Below, piece by piece: positions 39,772 through 47,100 of a stretch of DNA of 64,000 nt (within the stretch, counting starts at the first letter, position 1; every line of letters begins with the position of its first letter). The position numbers were made by a program, and so were the translations under genes. The DNA is from Rheinheimera sediminis (GTDB taxonomy: Bacteria; Pseudomonadota; Gammaproteobacteria; Enterobacterales; Alteromonadaceae). A model generated the notes under the pieces. That model saw nothing but the letters and a program-made list of their open reading frames with translations. It was not told the origin of the DNA and did not search any database. The stretch covers positions 1-64,000 of the forward strand of contig NZ_RZUF01000009.1 of NCBI RefSeq assembly GCF_004005375.1. The letters are read 5' to 3'.

Positions 39772-40041
39772 TCAAAGCAGATGTGCGGAAAGCCTCGATT
39801 GATTTTGCTTATTCTGCAGCCCTTTAAGAAACTCTGGGGCTAGATCTGCTCCGTTCGGCCACACCACAGTCTCAAGCTCTGGATCCACTGATACTTTACG
39901 AAAAACGGTGACGTCCTTCAGCGCTTCAAATACTGGCCCATGCAGTTCGCCACCCAGATCGACCTCGCCAGAAGTGCCATCATCAAAGGCTACCCAAATT
40001 TTGTAATCAGCCACGTATTTTGCAGATTTTATATGCAACAT
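39772..40041 (-). CDS. DUF2442 protein
   Basis: This 89-residue protein contains the DUF2442 pattern: IKSAKYVADYKIWVAFDDGT, then EVDLGGELHGPVFEALKDV and FRKVSVDPELETVVWPNGAD with LAPEFL. Such proteins are usually encoded directly behind a DUF4160 protein, as here, where only three bases separate them. The pair is often compared to toxin-antitoxin modules, but its activity has not been settled to my knowledge. Both genes are small, co-directional and isolated between xylA and the xylanase gene, fitting a mobile accessory module. Confidence 0.85.
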   Translation of the reverse strand: MLHIKSAKYVADYKIWVAFDDGTSGEVDLGGELHGPVFEALKDVTVFRKVSVDPELETVVWPNGADLAPEFLKGLQNKQNQSRLSAHLL

Positions 40042-40044
40042 CTT

Positions 40045-40302
40045 TTACTCCAGTGGTGCTATGTAATTTAGGGGCTCACCTGCTTTGGCTCTGCGCCAAT
40101 TTTCTTCCAGCTCGCTTTTGTGCATTCCTATCCACTCCTGCACAAAGGTCGCTGCTCTTTTGGGCAACTCCCCTTCCAGAATGGTTCCATCAAATGCAAA
40201 TAGCGCTTCATAGCCAGAATATTTTGCATGAAAATGCGGTGGATTGTGATCATTAAAATACATGGCAATCAAAATGCCGTAAAAGCGGCTGATGACAGGC
40301 AT
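40045..40302 (-). CDS. DUF4160 protein
   Basis: The 85-residue product begins MPVISRFYGILIAMYFNDHN and continues PPHFHAKY, the hallmark of DUF4160, with conserved histidines (HNPPHFHA) that might bind metal or act in catalysis. Start ATG 40302 is chosen because AGGA lies 8 bases upstream; an earlier in-frame ATG at 40347 would add a 15-residue leader absent from the family. It is translated just ahead of the DUF2442 gene. Its role is unknown; a toxin-antitoxin-like pair is one hypothesis. Confidence 0.85.
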   Translation of the reverse strand: MPVISRFYGILIAMYFNDHNPPHFHAKYSGYEALFAFDGTILEGELPKRAATFVQEWIGMHKSELEENWRRAKAGEPLNYIAPLE

Positions 40303-40500
40303 TATCTGTATCCTATTGAAAAGCATAAACTCATCATATTGCATCAAAGTGACATGTCAAATTAGCGAGAAATTTCTATGGTGTGTAATTAGGCTTTGCT
40401 TGGTTACATCCTCTTATCGTTGCAGCGAACGCCAGATCGTGTAAAGGTATAGAAGATAAGCCGGCCGGGACAAGCCCAGCCCTTTGAAAATTAAACTTAG

Positions 40501-41631
40501 TTATTTACCAGCTTTTTCCGCCAGTTTGATGAGCTTAGGCACCACTTCTTTTGGCTGGTTTTTCCGGTCAAATAATAATGGGTAATCTGTTCTGCCTTTC
40601 ATGGGCCAGTCGTTGCGCCAGGTTTGGTTGTCGTTGACCCCCCATAAGGTGACTCGTTGAACGACGTTGCTGTGGCGTAAAAACAGTTCAAATAATTGCA
40701 GGTACTTGTTTGATAGCTGGTCGCTGACGGCTTTAGGCAAACCAGCGGCGTAAGGGTTAAACTCCTGCTTTAATTGCATGTTTAAAGAGATATCAGCACC
40801 TATATTTTCCGGATCAGGGAATGGCAGCACTGAGATATCCAGTTCGGTAATCATCACAGGTAGCCCTGTTTTGCCAAAAGCTATAATGGAATCTTCCACT
40901 TGCTGCAGCTCCGGGTAATCCAGGCTGTAGTGTCCTTGCTCGCCAATGCCGTGTATCGGCACATTTTTCGCTTTTAAAGCAGCAACCAGTTTTAACACGC
41001 CGTCCCGTTTTTCTGGCTTAAATAAATTGAAGTCGTTGTAATAGAGTTCAGCTTTAGGGTCGGCCTTGTGGGCAATTTCAAACACTGTGGCTATATAGTC
41101 TTCGCCTAAGGCTTTATACCAGTTGGATTGGCGCAAAGTTCCGTCTTCGTTTAAAGCTTCGTTCACCGCATCCCAGCCCTGAATACGGCCTTTGTAGCGG
41201 CCCATTACGGCGTTGATATGGTTTGTCAGTCTGGATAACACCAGCTCTTTTGAAGCGGGTTGGCCTTTAGCGTCCTGAAATACCCAGGCTGGCGTTTGTT
41301 CATGCCATAACAATACATGGCCTATCACTTTGATATTATTGGCTTCGGCGAACTCAATCATGGCGTCGGCTGCAGCAAAGTTGAACTGGCCCTCCACAGG
41401 TTCAATTGCTTCCCATTTCATAATGTTTTCGGCCGTTAAAACATTAAACTGCTGTTTCACCAGATCCAGAGTGCCAGGCTCCTGATCCCGAATTTGGCGT
41501 TCACTTAAGGCAGTTCCTACGCTGAAATAGGGGCTGTAGGCCTGCTGAAGAGAGATTGTTTGATTTTCTGCCAGTACAGTACCGCTGAGTAGGGTGCTGC
41601 ATAACATAAGACAAAGTGAAGTAGATCGCAT
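40501..41631 (-). CDS. GH10 endo-1,4-beta-xylanase
   Basis: This 376-residue exported enzyme (signal peptide through about LSGTVLA, residues 1-21) is a single-domain GH10 barrel. The acid/base Glu158 is in WDAVNEALNEDG and the nucleophile Glu263 in PVMITELDIS. NIMKWEAIEP, HVLLWHEQTPAW and LWGVNDNQTWRNDWP complete the active site. It cleaves the xylan backbone. It has no carbohydrate-binding module and no lipobox, so it could be periplasmic or secreted. The start has GGAG 7 bases upstream. It is the last gene of a minus-strand group with the epimerase and sugar porter. Confidence 0.96.
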   Translation of the reverse strand: MRSTSLCLMLCSTLLSGTVLAENQTISLQQAYSPYFSVGTALSERQIRDQEPGTLDLVKQQFNVLTAENIMKWEAIEPVEGQFNFAAADAMIEFAEANNIKVIGHVLLWHEQTPAWVFQDAKGQPASKELVLSRLTNHINAVMGRYKGRIQGWDAVNEALNEDGTLRQSNWYKALGEDYIATVFEIAHKADPKAELYYNDFNLFKPEKRDGVLKLVAALKAKNVPIHGIGEQGHYSLDYPELQQVEDSIIAFGKTGLPVMITELDISVLPFPDPENIGADISLNMQLKQEFNPYAAGLPKAVSDQLSNKYLQLFELFLRHSNVVQRVTLWGVNDNQTWRNDWPMKGRTDYPLLFDRKNQPKEVVPKLIKLAEKAGK

Positions 41632-41677
41632 GTAATAACTCCGATAAGTAAATTAAAAGTTTGTAAAGCTGCAGCTG

Positions 41678-42610
41678 TTAACCTGCTTTTTCTAACTGAT
41701 AACGGATCCGTGCCTTAAAAGGTTGGCCGGGGTGGGTAAAGTGAAATGGAAAGCCTTTCTGATTCGGTGAATCCGGGAAAAACTGAGGTTCAAGGCAAAT
41801 GCCTTGTCGTGACTGAAAAGGCTCACCTAAGTGATCCCCTGTGTATACCTGCAAGCCCGGATAGTCGGAACTTACTTTCAATCGCAACAGACCATCCGGA
41901 CTGATTAACTCAGCCGCTGTCTGTTGTAAGTTACCGTCGACCACAAAATTATGATCAAGGCGAAGGTCATCCAGAGGTTTAGCGCTGCTGAAATCCATGC
42001 TGCTACCTTGTACTTTAGGCAGCTGTCCTGTCGGAATACTTTGCGCATCCACCACAGCATAATGAGCCGCATTCAGGCAGAGTTGATGTTGGTTGATGCT
42101 TGCCTTGTCTGCGGACAGATTAAAGTACGGATGCAGCGTTGGACCGACCAAAGTAATGACATCACTGCTGGCCTCCAACAAAACATCTAAAATGCTTTGG
42201 TCTGACAATTGATAAGTGATGCGAAAAGACACAGGGCCCGGGTAGCCTCCTTGTCCATCCGCCATTTCGCAGCCAAGAACCAGTTTGGAAGTTTGTTGCT
42301 CTACTACATGCCAGTTCATTTGATGCAAACCAGAGGAGCCACCGTGTAACTGATTTTGGCCTTCGTTTTGCTCCAACTGGTAAAGCTGCTGGCCTATCAT
42401 CAAGCGGCCTTTACTGATTCTATTGGCGTAGGGACCAACCAAAGCGCCCAGATAAAAACAGTCCTGGCCATAATCCTCGGGTTGTGGGTAACACAGCAAT
42501 AGTTCGCGGTTGCTATTGCCCAATGCAGTAGACCAGTGTTGCATAGCTGCGCCACGTTCCAGAATACTTAGCTGGTCGCCAGCTTTATTGGTCAGATAAA
42601 AAACCTTCAT
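41678..42610 (-). CDS. galM: Aldose 1-epimerase (mutarotase)
   Basis: This 310-residue GalM-type enzyme carries GPYANRISKGR, QLHGGSSGLHQMNW, the catalytic His region GPTLHPYFNLS and the C-terminal Glu in GICLEPQFFPDSPNQKGFPF. The family interconverts alpha and beta anomers of aldoses. Beside a xylanase and a sugar porter it probably speeds anomer exchange of xylose for isomerisation or transport. There is no signal peptide, so it is cytoplasmic. Its stop is 46 bases before the xylanase start, consistent with one operon. Confidence 0.9.
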   Translation of the reverse strand: MKVFYLTNKAGDQLSILERGAAMQHWSTALGNSNRELLLCYPQPEDYGQDCFYLGALVGPYANRISKGRLMIGQQLYQLEQNEGQNQLHGGSSGLHQMNWHVVEQQTSKLVLGCEMADGQGGYPGPVSFRITYQLSDQSILDVLLEASSDVITLVGPTLHPYFNLSADKASINQHQLCLNAAHYAVVDAQSIPTGQLPKVQGSSMDFSSAKPLDDLRLDHNFVVDGNLQQTAAELISPDGLLRLKVSSDYPGLQVYTGDHLGEPFQSRQGICLEPQFFPDSPNQKGFPFHFTHPGQPFKARIRYQLEKAG

Positions 42611-42638
42611 AACCTTACTCTCTTTTTAAATACCACAC

Positions 42639-42668
42639 TAGGGGCGGGGTTTATCCCCGTCTGTTTTA
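42639..42668 (+). repeat. REP-like element
   Basis: TAGGGGCGGGGTTTATCCCC followed by GTCTGTTTTA, a family copy close to the galM start. Confidence 0.75.
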
Positions 42669-42722
42669 CGTTCAAATCGAATGCCTGAAAGGTATTGAAC
42701 CGTGCCCATAAAACAACACCCC

Positions 42723-42856
42723 GGTATATACCCATCGTACTTGAAGCTGCGGCTTGGTTAACTGCGCTATCTCGCCCCAGTCACGCGGGTTGGGGCAAGC
42801 CCAGCACCTAAACCCGCACCTCCAAGGCTGCAACGTCAATATTTGGGGTATATACC
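42723..42856. repeat. MITE-like repeat, copy 2
   Basis: Perfect 11 bp terminal inverted repeats (GGTATATACCC and its complement) bound 134 bases. Inside are GTACTTGAAGCTGCGGCTTG, CTCGCCCCAGTCACG and a GGCTGCAACGTCAA right arm. The GTACTTGAAGC arm and GCCCCAGTCAC core are shared with the copy at 62065. Confidence 0.8.
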
Positions 42857-42860
42857 ACCC

Positions 42861-42894
42861 TGTAGGGGCGGCGGTTTATCCTCGCCCGTCTCGC
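42861..42894 (+). repeat. REP-like element
   Basis: TGTAGGGGCGGCGGTTTATC followed by CTCGCCCGTCTCGC, a slightly degenerate copy four bases after the MITE-like element. Confidence 0.75.
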
Positions 42895-42919
42895 GTTCTA
42901 ATCAAATGCCGGAAAGGGT

Positions 42920-44335
42920 TTAGCCTTGCATATCTTCTAATTCTGTTCCCTTGGTTTCATGCACCATCCTGATCACAAAGATAATAGAGAGCGCAGCGCC
43001 TAGTGTGTAAAGACCATAAGTACCAGCCAAACCTATACCTGCTAATAACAATGGGAAAGTCATCGTAATCAGGAAGTTACAACTCCACTGTGCTAAGCCA
43101 CTGACAGCCAGGCCTAAACCTCGAATTTGATTTGGGAACATCTCGCCCAGCATCACCCACATCACTGGGCCCCAGGACAAGTTAAAAAAGAAGACGTAAG
43201 CGTTGGCACTGATCAGCGCTACTTTGCCCCAGTCACCCAACAGCAGATTGCCACTTTCATCTTGTCCTGCATTGGCAAAACAAAGCACCATCAAACCCAA
43301 GGTAAAAGCCATGCCGATTGAGCCCCATTTCAACAAAGGTTTACGGCCTACTTTATCGATAATCAGTAATGTAATGACACAAGCAGCTATGCTTAAACCA
43401 CCGCTAATGACATTAATCAATAAGGCGTCAGATTCGGAAAATCCGACTGCCTGCCACAATACAGCTCCGTAATAAAATACGACATTAATACCCACCAACT
43501 GCTGAAAGCTGGCGAGGCCTATACCCACCCAGACAATTTTGCGCACTTTGCCTGTCTGTTTACTCAATAAGTCTGTCATTCTGGGTTGATGGTCAGCAGA
43601 CAAGGACTGTTGGATCTCTGCTAGTTTGCGCTTCGAGGCTGAGTCGCCATACAAACGCCCCAATACAGCTGCAGCAGAATCGTTACGACCTTTTAGCACC
43701 AGAAAACGTGGGCTTTCAGGAATAAAAAACAGCATCACTAAAAACAGCACTGCGGGGATCAGTTCTATCCAGAACATCCAGCGCCAGGCGGCAAAGTCCA
43801 GCCATAACGCCGAAGTGGAAGCTCCGGCCACTTCGGCCAGCAGATAATTGCTGACAAAAGCCATGAACAGGCCAAAAATAATAGCGATTTGCTGCAAAGT
43901 GGTAAGCATGCCTCTGTAGCGGGCAGGAGCTACTTCACAAATATAGGCTGGAGTAATAACAGATGCCGCACCTACGGCTAAACCCCCTAAAATACGATAA
44001 ATAACAAATTCAAAAGAACCTTCAGCAATACCAGAACCCCAAGCGCTGACGATAAACAATACTGCCGCCAGCAATAAAATCGTTTTGCGGCCGCTTATAT
44101 CAGCAAGGCGGCCGGCAAAAAAAGCACCTACGGCACACCCAAGCAGCATACTGGCTACATTAAATCCTGTGCCGACGCTTTCCGAATTAAAGGCTTGCTG
44201 CAGGCCATCAACAGTGCCGTTGATCACACCGCTGTCAAATCCAAACAAAAAGCCGCCTATGGTGGCGACTAAGCTGATAAACAAAATAAAAACTTTGTTA
44301 TCTTCTGAAACTGATGGCTCATTGCTGTGCTGCAA
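42920..44335 (-). CDS. Sugar porter (XylE-type MFS transporter)
   Basis: This 471-residue, 12-span sugar/H+ symporter has family signatures GFLFGFDSGVINGT, GRLADISGRKTILL, RYRGMLTTLQQ, PESPRFLV, QQLVGINVVFYYG, DKVGRKPLLKWG and the C-terminal GTELEDMQG. The start is placed at TTG 44335 because AGGAG lies 8 bases ahead and the next residues (QHSNEPSVSEDNKVFILF) lead straight into helix 1; an ATG at 44416 would add 27 unlikely residues. By similarity and context it probably imports D-xylose. It is divergent from the GPH transporter gene and upstream of galM and the xylanase. Confidence 0.9.
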   Translation of the reverse strand: MQHSNEPSVSEDNKVFILFISLVATIGGFLFGFDSGVINGTVDGLQQAFNSESVGTGFNVASMLLGCAVGAFFAGRLADISGRKTILLLAAVLFIVSAWGSGIAEGSFEFVIYRILGGLAVGAASVITPAYICEVAPARYRGMLTTLQQIAIIFGLFMAFVSNYLLAEVAGASTSALWLDFAAWRWMFWIELIPAVLFLVMLFFIPESPRFLVLKGRNDSAAAVLGRLYGDSASKRKLAEIQQSLSADHQPRMTDLLSKQTGKVRKIVWVGIGLASFQQLVGINVVFYYGAVLWQAVGFSESDALLINVISGGLSIAACVITLLIIDKVGRKPLLKWGSIGMAFTLGLMVLCFANAGQDESGNLLLGDWGKVALISANAYVFFFNLSWGPVMWVMLGEMFPNQIRGLGLAVSGLAQWSCNFLITMTFPLLLAGIGLAGTYGLYTLGAALSIIFVIRMVHETKGTELEDMQG

Positions 44336-44589
44336 AATAATAACTCCTGTGGATGAACGCAGTGTCTGAGCATAAGTTCTGTTTGACCGAAATACAGCCG
44401 CCTTGTTAAAAATCATAATTCTTTCAGTACATTCCGTTAGTCCGCTTTGGCCACTGCCGATGTATGTTAAGGTCAGAAAAAATCAAGCTATAGAGGCTTG
44501 CCGGTGGCTCTTGCGGTAGCCAAAGTAAAGAAACAACTATAAAAACAGCCAGCGACATGCAGGCGTGAGACAGCAACAGGCGAATTGAT

Positions 44590-46077
44590 ATGCAAACAGA
44601 AGTACAAAAATTAAGTGTCACGGAAAAAATTGGCTATAGCCTCGGGGATCTGGCAGCCAATTTGATTTTTCAAACCCTGATGACTTTTTTGGCTTTTTTC
44701 TATACAGATGTCTACCAAATACCAGCTGGAGCTGCTGCTACTATTATCTTTATCGGTGGCTTAATCGGCGCCTGTTTTAACCCTATCATGGGCATTATCG
44801 CCGACCGTACTCAAACCCGCTGGGGCAAGTTCCGTCCCTGGATCCTCTGGACCTCTGTTCCTTTTGGCATCATTGCGCTGTTAGCTTTCAGCACGCCGGA
44901 TTTCAGCCCTGAAGGCAAAATTGCCTACGCTTTTATTACTTATGTGGTGCTGGTGCTGGTGTATTCAGCCAATAACCTGCCGTATTCAGCCTTAAGTGGC
45001 GTGCTGACCGGTAATATGGCCGACCGCAACAGTGTGTCGGCCTACCGTTTTGTTGCTGTGATGGTGGCGCAATTTATTATTCAGGCGCTGCTGTTACCGC
45101 TGGTGCTGATTCTGGGCGATGGCGATAAAGCTGTAGGTTTTGAAAACACCATGACGCTGTTTGCCTGTGTGGGCATTGTGTTTTTCCTGATTACTTTTAT
45201 CACCACCAAAGAGCGGGTTTTAACCTGCAGTGCTGGCAGCTCAACCATTCGTCAGGATATAGGCGATCTGCTGAAAAACCGTCCTTGGGCCATAATGCTG
45301 GTGCTGACTGTATTGGTATTTATTACCCTGGCATTGAAAGGCGGTATGTATATTTTTTACTTTGAAAATTATTTAAGCGAACAACATGTCGCTGTATTTC
45401 TTGAGGATATTGGATTTAATGCCTTTATTGCCGGTTTAAACGCTATGCTGACTGGTATGGGGCTAACTGAGTTTCTTTGGCCTAAAGATGCGGCCACTTC
45501 AGGTTTTAGTTTATTTAATGCTGGCGGCATTATTTGCATGATTTTAGGTATAGGGTTTTCAAAGCCCCTGGCTGATCGTTTTGGCAAACGTGATGTGTTT
45601 GCTGTAGCGCTTTTTATCTCGACTTTATTTGTGATGGCGTTTTATCTGTTCCCGTCCGATGCCATAGGTCTGGTATTTTCCTCACAACTTTTACATGGAT
45701 TTTTCTACGGCATCACTATTCCACTGCTGTGGGCCATGATTGCTGATGTGGCAGATTATTCCGAATGGAAAAACCATCGCCGCGCTACCGCTATTATTTT
45801 TTCTGCCATGATTTTTGGTTTGAAACTGGGCTTGAGTATAGGTGGTGCCTTAGTCGCTGGTATTCTGGCTCACTTTGGTTATGACGCTCAGCTGGCTGCC
45901 CAAGCTCCTGAGACGATCAATGGTATTAAATTATCCGTCAGTCTGTTTGCCTCAGTGCCTTTCCTGTTGGGGGTAGCCTGCGTTTGCCTGTATGAAATTA
46001 ACAAACACAAAGAAAGCCAGATAGAGCAGGAGCTGAATGAACGCCGCGCTGCCGCTGGTTTAGCACAAGCGGAGTAA
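44590..46077 (+). CDS. GPH-family oligosaccharide symporter
   Basis: This 495-residue, 12-span transporter of the glycoside-pentoside-hexuronide family shows EKIGYSLGDLAANLIFQTLM, GIIADRTQTRWGKFRPWILW and the C-terminal MIADVADYSEWKNHRRATAI. An insertion of about 25 residues (DIGFNAFIAGLNAMLTGMG) lies in the central loop. The family uses H+ or Na+ to import beta-glycosides; those next to GH43 and GH3 genes carry xylo-oligosaccharides. It is the first gene of a plus-strand operon, ending five bases before the GH43 gene. The ribosome site (AGGCGA) is weak. Confidence 0.92.
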   Translation: MQTEVQKLSVTEKIGYSLGDLAANLIFQTLMTFLAFFYTDVYQIPAGAAATIIFIGGLIGACFNPIMGIIADRTQTRWGKFRPWILWTSVPFGIIALLAFSTPDFSPEGKIAYAFITYVVLVLVYSANNLPYSALSGVLTGNMADRNSVSAYRFVAVMVAQFIIQALLLPLVLILGDGDKAVGFENTMTLFACVGIVFFLITFITTKERVLTCSAGSSTIRQDIGDLLKNRPWAIMLVLTVLVFITLALKGGMYIFYFENYLSEQHVAVFLEDIGFNAFIAGLNAMLTGMGLTEFLWPKDAATSGFSLFNAGGIICMILGIGFSKPLADRFGKRDVFAVALFISTLFVMAFYLFPSDAIGLVFSSQLLHGFFYGITIPLLWAMIADVADYSEWKNHRRATAIIFSAMIFGLKLGLSIGGALVAGILAHFGYDAQLAAQAPETINGIKLSVSLFASVPFLLGVACVCLYEINKHKESQIEQELNERRAAAGLAQAE

Positions 46078-46082
46078 GTGGT

Positions 46083-47084
46083 ATGTCTGAAGATTTAACA
46101 GTTTTAAAGGCCAAAGCGATTTCCCAGCCTCTGGTCGAGCACATTTATACGGCTGACCCTTCGGCCCATGTGTTTGATGGCCGTATTTATATTTATCCGT
46201 CGCACGATATAGAGGCTGGTATTCCCTTTAACGACAACGGCGATCACTTTGGTATGCAGGATTACCATGTGCTGTCACTGGATAACCCCGAAAGCCCTGC
46301 TGTCGATCATGGCGTGGCTTTAGACATTAAAGATGTACCTTGGGCAGAGCGTCAGATGTGGGCGCCCGATGCAGCCAGAAAAAATGGCACCTACTACTTT
46401 TACTTTCCGGCAAAACGACCGGACGGCATCTTCCAGATTGGCGTAGCTGTAGCGGATTCGCCTGTTGGGCCTTTTAAAGCTCAGCCAAAAGCTATTGAAG
46501 GCAGTTATTCAATAGACCCTGCTGTATTTGAAGATGATGACGGCAGCTTTTATATGTATTTTGGCGGTATCTGGGGTGGGCAGTTACAAAACTATCGCAA
46601 CAATCAATACAGCGCTGACAATGCAGAACCTGCTGCCGCTGAACCGGCATTAGGGCCAAAAGTGGCAAAATTACGTGACGATATGCTGGAGTTTGCTGAA
46701 GCGCCACGTGAAGTACTGATTCTGGACGAACAAGGCCAGGTACTGTTAGCTGGTGATACAGACAGACGCTTTTTTGAAGCCTCCTGGCTGCATAAATACC
46801 AGGGCAAATACTACTTCTCTTATTCCACTGGCGACACGCATTTTTTATGTTATGCCACAGGCGATAATCCGTACGGACCTTTTACCTATCAGGGCCGGAT
46901 TTTAGAACCTGTAGTTGGCTGGACCACGCACCACTCTATTTGTGAATTTGAAGGCAAATGGTATCTGTTTTATCACGACTCCATTTTGTCCGAAGGTGTC
47001 ACGCATTTACGTTCAGTCAAAATGGCGGAAATTCAGTACGACGCTAATGGCAAAATCCAAACCTTAAAGCCCTACAGGGATTGA
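46083..47084 (+). CDS. GH43 beta-xylosidase, cytoplasmic
   Basis: The 333-residue protein lacks a signal peptide and consists of a single GH43 propeller. The general base Asp is in YTADPSAHVFDGRIYIYPSH, the middle Asp in SYSIDPAVFEDDDGSFYM and the acid Glu in RRFFEASWLHKYQGKYYF. WTTHHSICEFEGKWYLFYHD holds the metal-site His typical of the family. Following the symporter by five bases, it most likely splits imported xylobiose and short xylo-oligosaccharides to xylose. Alpha-L-arabinofuranosidase activity is a possible alternative in this family. Confidence 0.93.
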   Translation: MSEDLTVLKAKAISQPLVEHIYTADPSAHVFDGRIYIYPSHDIEAGIPFNDNGDHFGMQDYHVLSLDNPESPAVDHGVALDIKDVPWAERQMWAPDAARKNGTYYFYFPAKRPDGIFQIGVAVADSPVGPFKAQPKAIEGSYSIDPAVFEDDDGSFYMYFGGIWGGQLQNYRNNQYSADNAEPAAAEPALGPKVAKLRDDMLEFAEAPREVLILDEQGQVLLAGDTDRRFFEASWLHKYQGKYYFSYSTGDTHFLCYATGDNPYGPFTYQGRILEPVVGWTTHHSICEFEGKWYLFYHDSILSEGVTHLRSVKMAEIQYDANGKIQTLKPYRD

Positions 47085-47100
47085 TGACAAGGAGACTCTC

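Larger units (their letters stand above)
42611..42919. other. Repeat nest between galM and sugar porter
   Basis: This 309-base gap contains no gene. It is almost wholly made of two REP-like copies flanking a MITE-like element, listed separately. Confidence 0.8.

Noticed and set aside
44336-44416. 27-residue N-terminal extension of the sugar porter from ATG 44416
   Set aside because: The family starts close to helix 1 and a strong AGGAG precedes TTG 44335.
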